From the NCBI GenBank assembly GCA_903644035.1, contig CAHJXG010000365.1, positions 1 through 5,531 on the forward strand: a DNA stretch of 5,531 bases, in the 5' to 3' direction. Shown piece by piece: positions 1 to 3,519 of this stretch. Position 1 is the first letter of the stretch; each line of letters starts with the position of its first letter. Origin of the DNA: Rhodospirillales bacterium (lineage in GTDB: Bacteria > Pseudomonadota > Alphaproteobacteria > Acetobacterales > Acetobacteraceae). The notes under the pieces are model-generated. The model was not told the origin of the DNA. It did no database searches and was given only the letters and a program-made list of their open reading frames with translations. The translations under genes were made by a program, and so were the position numbers.

Positions 1-487
1 ACATGATGCCGGGCGTGGAGAACTCGGTGACGCCGAAGCCTGTCCATGTCGGGTAGTTCGTCTTCACGAACTGGTCCTTGACCTTGAGGAAAGCCGGCAG
101 GTGCCTGCGGAAGTCGACGCACCAGGTTTCGAGCTGGAACACGTCCTCGAATCCAAGGCCAGCGAAGGTCAGGACCTTCTCGACGTTCTCCCATGCCTGC
201 ATCATCTGCGCCTCGGGATCCTCGACGACCTTCAGCGCCTGGTCCCGGCCGACCTGGCCGGAGACGTAGAGTATGTCGCCGACCCGCACGGCCGGGGCGT
301 AGTGGAAGCGGTCGTAGACGTTCTGCATGTCCGGGGGCACGATGTTCTCGCGCCGCGGCCGGCCGGCGAGCGAGGCCGCGGTCGTGCGGGACGGCTGCGC
401 AGCGGAAGGGCTTGCAGCCAGGATGAGGCCGGCGCCCAGCCCCGCGTGGATGAGGCTGCGGCGGCCGCCCTCGGGTCGTTCCGTCAT
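1..487 (-). CDS. Rid-family (RidA/YjgF-like) protein with Tat-type signal peptide, 3' end outside window
   Basis: Reading from an ATG at 487 gives 162 residues before the window edge. Seen: a twin-arginine start (GGRRSLIHAG, residues 7-16), a hydrophobic stretch to about residue 26 and a likely cleavage site at SPSAAQ (about 26-31), so export to the periplasm by Tat is inferred. The Rid fold follows from about residue 55: GDILYVSGQVG (70-80), MQAWENVEKVLTFAGLGFED (96-115), then FLKVKDQFVKTNYPTWTG (133-150). Known: canonical RidA hydrolyses reactive enamine/imine intermediates using an arginine in a P-A-R-S-type motif. Here the aligned motif is P-T-W-T, so that arginine is missing and deaminase activity is doubtful; this resembles the Rid subgroups that lack it. 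A GGAAG Shine-Dalgarno-like sequence lies about 11 bp upstream. The start is 23 bp after the stop of the DUF849 gene, so co-transcription is likely. The family is well supported; the function is unknown. Confidence 0.85.
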   Translation of the reverse strand, partial: MTERPEGGRRSLIHAGLGAGLILAASPSAAQPSRTTAASLAGRPRRENIVPPDMQNVYDRFHYAPAVRVGDILYVSGQVGRDQALKVVEDPEAQMMQAWENVEKVLTFAGLGFEDVFQLETWCVDFRRHLPAFLKVKDQFVKTNYPTWTGFGVTEFSTPGIM

Positions 488-510
488 GGCGGGAGTCTTC
501 CGATTGTCGC

Positions 511-1392
511 TCAAGAGGGGACGCCGAGGATGGCCCGGGCCTCGGCAGGGGTGGCCACCTCGCGTCCCAGGCTGCGGGCCTGGTCGGCCACGCGGCGGAT
601 CAGCTCGGCATTGCTGGGGCGGCCGTACTCGGCGTAGGGATAGTCGCCAAGGCCGATCGAGACGTGGCCGCCCTCGGTGATGATCTTCTCCGTCAGCTTC
701 AGCAGGTCGCCGTTGAAGTTGCAGACGGTCCACTCGATGCGGTGCCCGGCGGGCAGGAAGCGTGTATGGGCATCCAGACCGTCTGCCGTGCCGGGATGAC
801 CCGCGAGCATGACGCCGTCGGTCAGGCAGAAGCAGACATAGGCGGGTCCTTGCAGCAGGCCCATGTCGAGGAACGCACCGATTTGCCGGGTGAAGCCGAT
901 GTTCCATGCGACCAAGTAGGGCGCCATCGCGCGGGCATGGATGGCGTGGGCGAAGTGTTCCAGCGTATCCGTGCCGTTGCGGTAGATCAGGCCCTTGGTG
1001 GTGTAGGCGCGGGCGACGGGATCGTACCAGTCGACATTGGTGGAGCCCATGTCCATGGGCGCGAACTCGGGCTTGGTCGCCGGGTCGTCGGCCAAACGGA
1101 GGATGTTGGCGATGCGCTGTTCGGCGGTCGCGTCGAGCGTCACGTAGCCCAGCGTGGGATGGATGAGGGCGTCGCAACGGGCGCGCGTGGCGAGGATGGT
1201 GTCGCGGTAGCATTCGAACCGGTGGTCTGGCGCGCCGTCCGGCTGGCGACCGTGGAAGTGCAGGATGGCGGCGCCCGCCTCGCGGCACTCGGCGGCGTCG
1301 CGGGCGATCTCGTCCGGCAGGAACGGCACGTGCGGCGTATTGTCGCGCCCGGCGTATTCGTTGACGCGTGCCTCGATGACGAGCTTCTGCAC
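511..1392 (-). CDS. 3-keto-5-aminohexanoate cleavage family enzyme (BKACE, DUF849)
   Basis: A 293-residue cytoplasmic protein, typical length for the family. Known: BKACE enzymes are zinc-dependent TIM-barrel proteins that condense a beta-keto acid with acetyl-CoA, yielding acetoacetate plus a new CoA ester. Characterised members act in lysine fermentation (Kce) and carnitine breakdown. Seen: an N-terminal strand LVIEARVNEY (4-13), then HVPFLPDEIARDA (21-33), the metal-binding pair in AAILHFHGR (His45, His47), MDMGSTNV (113-120), and the late-barrel motif GGHVSIGLGDYPYAEYGR (241-258). In the reference enzyme this last motif reads GLED, with the glutamate as a zinc ligand; here it is Gly249, followed by conserved Asp250. 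The start is GTG at 1392, preceded by a purine-rich GGGAAGGG 5 bp away, which supports this start. It leads an operon with the exported Rid protein and diverges from the PAS-LuxR gene. The family is secure; the substrate cannot be read from the sequence. Confidence 0.93.
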   Translation of the reverse strand: MQKLVIEARVNEYAGRDNTPHVPFLPDEIARDAAECREAGAAILHFHGRQPDGAPDHRFECYRDTILATRARCDALIHPTLGYVTLDATAEQRIANILRLADDPATKPEFAPMDMGSTNVDWYDPVARAYTTKGLIYRNGTDTLEHFAHAIHARAMAPYLVAWNIGFTRQIGAFLDMGLLQGPAYVCFCLTDGVMLAGHPGTADGLDAHTRFLPAGHRIEWTVCNFNGDLLKLTEKIITEGGHVSIGLGDYPYAEYGRPSNAELIRRVADQARSLGREVATPAEARAILGVPS

Positions 1393-1405
1393 GACGACCC
1401 TTCCC

Positions 1406-1433
1406 TTGTCTTAGATATGCCTTTCAGCATAAC
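1406..1433 (+). promoter_or_regulatory. Possible sigma70-type promoter for the PAS-LuxR gene
   Basis: TTGTCT (1406-1411) and CATAAC (1428-1433) are separated by 16 bp, a reasonable -35/-10 pair pointing toward the LuxR gene. The inverted repeat at 1416-1431 fills the spacer and overlaps the -10, as expected for an autorepressor site. It is a weak match judged by eye. No equally good promoter was seen for the divergent enzyme operon. Confidence 0.3.
1416..1431. promoter_or_regulatory. Operator-like inverted repeat, box 1 (TATGC-N6-GCATA)
   Basis: The sequence TATGCCTTTCAGCATA has perfect 5-bp arms around a 6-bp centre. It lies 24 bp upstream of the GTG start of the DUF849 gene, within the divergent spacer. 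The same arms with the same spacing recur at 1514-1529. A dimeric regulator, most simply the adjacent LuxR-type protein, is the inferred ligand. Confidence 0.55.
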
Positions 1434-1448
1434 GTCTGTAGGCCAGAC
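1434..1448. repeat. Short inverted repeat GTCTG-N5-CAGAC in the divergent spacer
   Basis: Perfect 5-bp arms GTCTG (1434-1438) and CAGAC (1444-1448) flank TAGGC. It starts two bases after box 1 ends and differs from it in sequence. It could be a second regulator's site, or chance; arms this short are common in high-GC DNA. Confidence 0.3.
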
Positions 1449-1513
1449 TTTGTGAGACCCATGAAACAGCCCGGACGAACAACAGTCAAGCGGAATCAAA
1501 CTGCTGCCAGTCT

Positions 1514-1529
1514 TATGCCGAACGGCATA
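1514..1529. promoter_or_regulatory. Operator-like inverted repeat, box 2 (TATGC-N6-GCATA)
   Basis: The sequence TATGCCGAACGGCATA is a perfect 7+2+7 palindrome and keeps the TATGC-N6-GCATA layout of the box at 1416-1431. The two centres are 98 bp apart. It ends 9 bp before the ATG at 1539, so it would be in the leader of the LuxR gene if that start is used, or inside the coding region if an earlier start is used. Two matching boxes flanking a divergent spacer suggest cooperative binding or looping by an autoregulator (inference). Confidence 0.55.
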
Positions 1530-1538
1530 GATGTTGGA

Positions 1539-2345
1539 ATGCTGCCGTCCGAACTGCGCACCCTGTTCGACCGCGTCTCCGACCACTTCCCCGGGCACAC
1601 CATGCAGCGCGTCCGCCTGCCGGACCGGCGCATCCGCTACACCTACGCCAGCCCCGGCATGCGCGAGACCTTCGGCCTGGACCCGGCATCGGTGCTGGCG
1701 GAGGAGACCGCAAGCCACGACTGGCTGCACCCGGAGGACCGTGACCGCTTCCTGGACGCGGTGCACCGCTCCGCCGACCGTCTCGAAACACTGGACGAGG
1801 AGGTGCGCGTGCACGGCAGCGACGGCCGCATGCGCTGGGTCCGCAGCATCGGCCATCCGCGCAGCCTCTCCGACGGCAGCGTGGTCTGGGACGGCATCGC
1901 GCTGGACGTGACGGCCCGGCGCGAGACGGAGGCGGCGCTGGAGCGCATGGTGCAGCTTGCCCGGGACGCGGAAGCGTCCCCATCGACGCTGGTGACCGGG
2001 GAGGGCGGCCGGGTTGGGCGCAGCCTCGCGGCGATCGGTCGGCATCTGGACGCCCTCAGCCGCGTTGTTCCGCCAGATGCCATGCAGCACCTGGAGGCCG
2101 TGCGAGCCGAGCTATCCGGCCTGCTTCAGACTGGCGCAACCGCAACGACATCCGTGTCGTTGACCTCGCGGCAACGCGACGTCCTGGACCTTATGGCGCA
2201 AGGCTTCTCAAACCGGGACATCGGGAGCCGCCTCGGGATTGATCCCGGCACGGCTAAGCTGCACGTGGCGGCGCTGCTGAAACGCCTCGGGGCACCCAAC
2301 AGGACCGCGGCGGTGGCAGCGGCCCGGCGGGGCGGGCTCCTGTAG
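1539..2345 (+). CDS. PAS domain - LuxR (GerE) HTH transcriptional regulator
   Basis: From the ATG at 1539 the protein has 268 residues. Seen: a PAS fold of the PAS_3 type at about residues 30-132 (RIRYTYASPGMRETFGLDP, HDWLHPEDRDRF, HGSDGRMRWVRSIG, then IALDVTARRETEAALERM), a linker of about 70 residues, and a C-terminal LuxR/GerE helix-turn-helix beginning LTSRQRDVLDLMAQGFSNRD and ending at the stop. The HTH-type is known to bind DNA as a dimer; PAS domains sense small ligands, redox state or light, and which one applies here cannot be told. It is not a two-component receiver protein, because no phospho-acceptor domain is present. Start choice: the frame is open from GTG 1452, with ATGs at 1461, 1515 and 1539. 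Codons before 1539 lack the G/C-rich third positions seen after it, and box 2 lies in that stretch, so 1539 is preferred. No start has a strong Shine-Dalgarno sequence. It diverges from the DUF849-Rid operon and probably controls it. Confidence 0.88.
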   Translation: MLPSELRTLFDRVSDHFPGHTMQRVRLPDRRIRYTYASPGMRETFGLDPASVLAEETASHDWLHPEDRDRFLDAVHRSADRLETLDEEVRVHGSDGRMRWVRSIGHPRSLSDGSVVWDGIALDVTARRETEAALERMVQLARDAEASPSTLVTGEGGRVGRSLAAIGRHLDALSRVVPPDAMQHLEAVRAELSGLLQTGATATTSVSLTSRQRDVLDLMAQGFSNRDIGSRLGIDPGTAKLHVAALLKRLGAPNRTAAVAAARRGGLL

Positions 2346-2346
2346 C

Positions 2347-2800
2347 GGCTTTGAGGTGCTTGGCGAAGTTGTATGCCGACACGAAAGCAAGGACATGAGC
2401 CTTGAGGCTTTCGAGGTCGGGATAATGGAACGCCTTGATGGTCGCCTCCTTTACAGGAACATGTCGAGCCTGCCGCCTGCCAGGCGCAGCTCGCTGATGT
2501 CGATGTGGGGGTTATCCAATGGCGGTTGCGGCGGATTTGCCGCGTTTGGAGCTGCCATCTGGGTTTTCGGGCAACCGGGAGATGCCGTGGCGCTCGAGGC
2601 AGCAGTGCAGACTGGAGCGTATCAGCTTCGGGATGCTGTCCCGCAGGCAACCAAGCACGTCGTCGAGCGGCGTGAAGTTTCTGCGGCGGAACTCGACCAC
2701 CATGGCCCCCTCGGCCAGCGTCAGCACGGTGCTGTGGGACGAGGTCGGCATCATCGGTGGTGGTTCTGACGCGCCACTTGGCGAAGGTGGGGCGGCTCAG
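2347..2800 (-). pseudogene. Degenerate IS481-family transposase remnant
   Basis: Four collinear minus-strand pieces in shifting frames match, in order, an IS481-type transposase: (1) 2800-2735, with TFAKWRVRTTTDDA; (2) 2736-2515, with STVLTLAEGAMVVEFRRR, PLDDVLGCLRDSIPKLIRSS and LERHGISRLPENPDG; (3) 2507-2454, with HIDISELRLAGGRLDMFL; (4) 2451-2347, with KEATIKAFHYPDLESLKAHV and LAFVSAYNFAKHLKA. There is a frameshift between 1 and 2, an extra base plus TAA stop between 2 and 3, and a large deletion between 3 and 4 that removed the catalytic core carrying the second and third acidic residues. The N-terminal start, the C-terminus and both terminal inverted repeats are missing. It cannot encode an active transposase. 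Family assignment is from remembered motifs, not a search. This stretch contains no other supportable gene. Confidence 0.85.
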
Positions 2801-3381
2801 GTCATCGCGACGCCGGGTTCACAGGCGGGATGCGCGTTGTCACGGAATGGGCTAGCCGCCGGCGCAGGGCCGGTCCAGCGGTGCACCACCACTGCGACGC
2901 GCCGAACGGTCCGGGCACGCAGGTCAGCAGCCCGCCGTCGCTTGAGAGATGGAAGCGCCCGCACGGGTGGCATCCCCTCCAAACGGACGGCCAGGAACAC
3001 CGTGCGACGGCGGGGCGGCATTGTGGCCAGGGCTGCCTCGGCCCGGCGCACCCGCTCGCGACCTAGCAAAACCTGGTCGGGAGCAGGCTCATGGCAAGCC
3101 AACACCTCGAGAGCCGCGGGACCGGAAACGCGCTGGACAACCAAGCTGCGCAGATGATCGTGAGCCAAGTTACGGGCAACGCGGTCCAGGAACGAGGCCG
3201 GGCGGTCGATGCCGGTCCTTGCGGCCACGCGCATCCACGCTTCTTGCATCAAGTCCTCTGCGGTGTCGCGGCAGCCGATCAGTTTAGCAAGCCAACGCAG
3301 CAGCGAAGGACGGTGACGAAAGAACACGTAAGAAGGTTGCAAGGCGGCATACCACACACACTTGAAGCAATTGCGATGCAT
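2797..3381 (-). CDS. ECF sigma factor, FecI-like
   Basis: A protein of 194 residues from the ATG at 3381. Seen: sigma region 2 at about residues 22-88, with FRHRPSLLRWLAKLIG, the hallmark AEDLMQEAWMRV (41-52) and FLDRVARNLAHDHLRS (64-79); then a region 4 that begins normally with ALATMPPRRRTVFLAVRLEG (117-136). The following helix-turn-helix (PVRALPSLKRRRAADLRART) fits the family poorly, and the C-terminal tail beyond VHRWTGPAPA looks like read-through sequence, so the end may be altered. Known: FecI-type sigmas recruit RNA polymerase to iron-transport genes and are controlled by a FecR anti-sigma and an outer-membrane receptor. The receptor lies upstream on the same strand, but no fecR follows; the IS481 relic begins at the sigma stop codon. 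Start: the frame is open to GTG 3474, but the extra 31 residues do not resemble the family. ATG 3381 and GTG 3357 are the plausible starts, and neither has a clear Shine-Dalgarno sequence. Confidence 0.8.
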   Translation of the reverse strand: MHRNCFKCVWYAALQPSYVFFRHRPSLLRWLAKLIGCRDTAEDLMQEAWMRVAARTGIDRPASFLDRVARNLAHDHLRSLVVQRVSGPAALEVLACHEPAPDQVLLGRERVRRAEAALATMPPRRRTVFLAVRLEGMPPVRALPSLKRRRAADLRARTVRRVAVVVHRWTGPAPAASPFRDNAHPACEPGVAMT

Positions 3382-3390
3382 TCGCAATTG
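3368..3390. repeat. 23-bp perfect inverted repeat over the sigma factor start
   Basis: Arms CAATTGCGA (3368-3376) and TCGCAATTG (3382-3390) are perfectly complementary around the 5-base centre TGCAT. On the minus strand the centre reads ATGCA, so the probable ATG start (3381-3379) falls in the loop. It could be an operator bound by a dimer, or an RNA hairpin that hides the start codon. No T-tract follows, so it is not a typical terminator. Confidence 0.6.
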
Positions 3391-3519
3391 GAACTCAGGC
3401 AGACGATCCTGGCCTGAACCGCCGGTCCATGCCGCGACGGTCCAGGAGGAACGCCAGCTGATCAGCAAGCGCACACGGCCGTCGGACGGACGATGCCGAC
3501 GTCTTTAAGGTTCAAGCTT
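3382..3519 (-). other. Spacer between receptor and sigma factor genes
   Basis: This stretch of 138 bp has no supportable gene. It carries a 6-bp-arm inverted repeat, TCAGGC (3395-3400) and GCCTGA (3412-3417); a 7-bp direct repeat CGGTCCA (3423-3429 and 3438-3444); and a hairpin CGTCGG (3480-3485) with CCGACG (3496-3501) about 20 bp past the receptor stop. That hairpin has no U-run after it on the minus strand, so a rho-independent terminator is not supported. No convincing Fur box was seen. Confidence 0.4.

Noticed and set aside
664..1455. Long open frame of 263 codons on the plus strand opposite the DUF849 gene
   Set aside because: It is antisense to a clearly conserved enzyme, has no recognisable domain, and is the expected mirror frame of a high-GC coding region.
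1140..2090. Minus-strand open frame of 316 codons spanning the divergent spacer
   Set aside because: It crosses the start regions of both the DUF849 and LuxR genes in a shadow frame, and its composition is typical of an antisense frame.
2356..2769. Plus-strand frame of 137 codons in the region without an intact gene
   Set aside because: It is the antisense of the degenerate IS481 transposase pieces, which explain the region better.
2345..2800. Intact insertion sequence with terminal inverted repeats
   Set aside because: No terminal inverted repeats or target-site duplications could be found, and the transposase is broken and lacks its core.
3480..3501. Hairpin after the receptor stop as a rho-independent terminator
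   Set aside because: The stem is only 6 bp with a 10-base loop, and no U-run follows in the direction of transcription.
3382..3519. Fur box upstream of the sigma gene
   Set aside because: No AT-rich 19-bp GATAATGAT-type palindrome is present.
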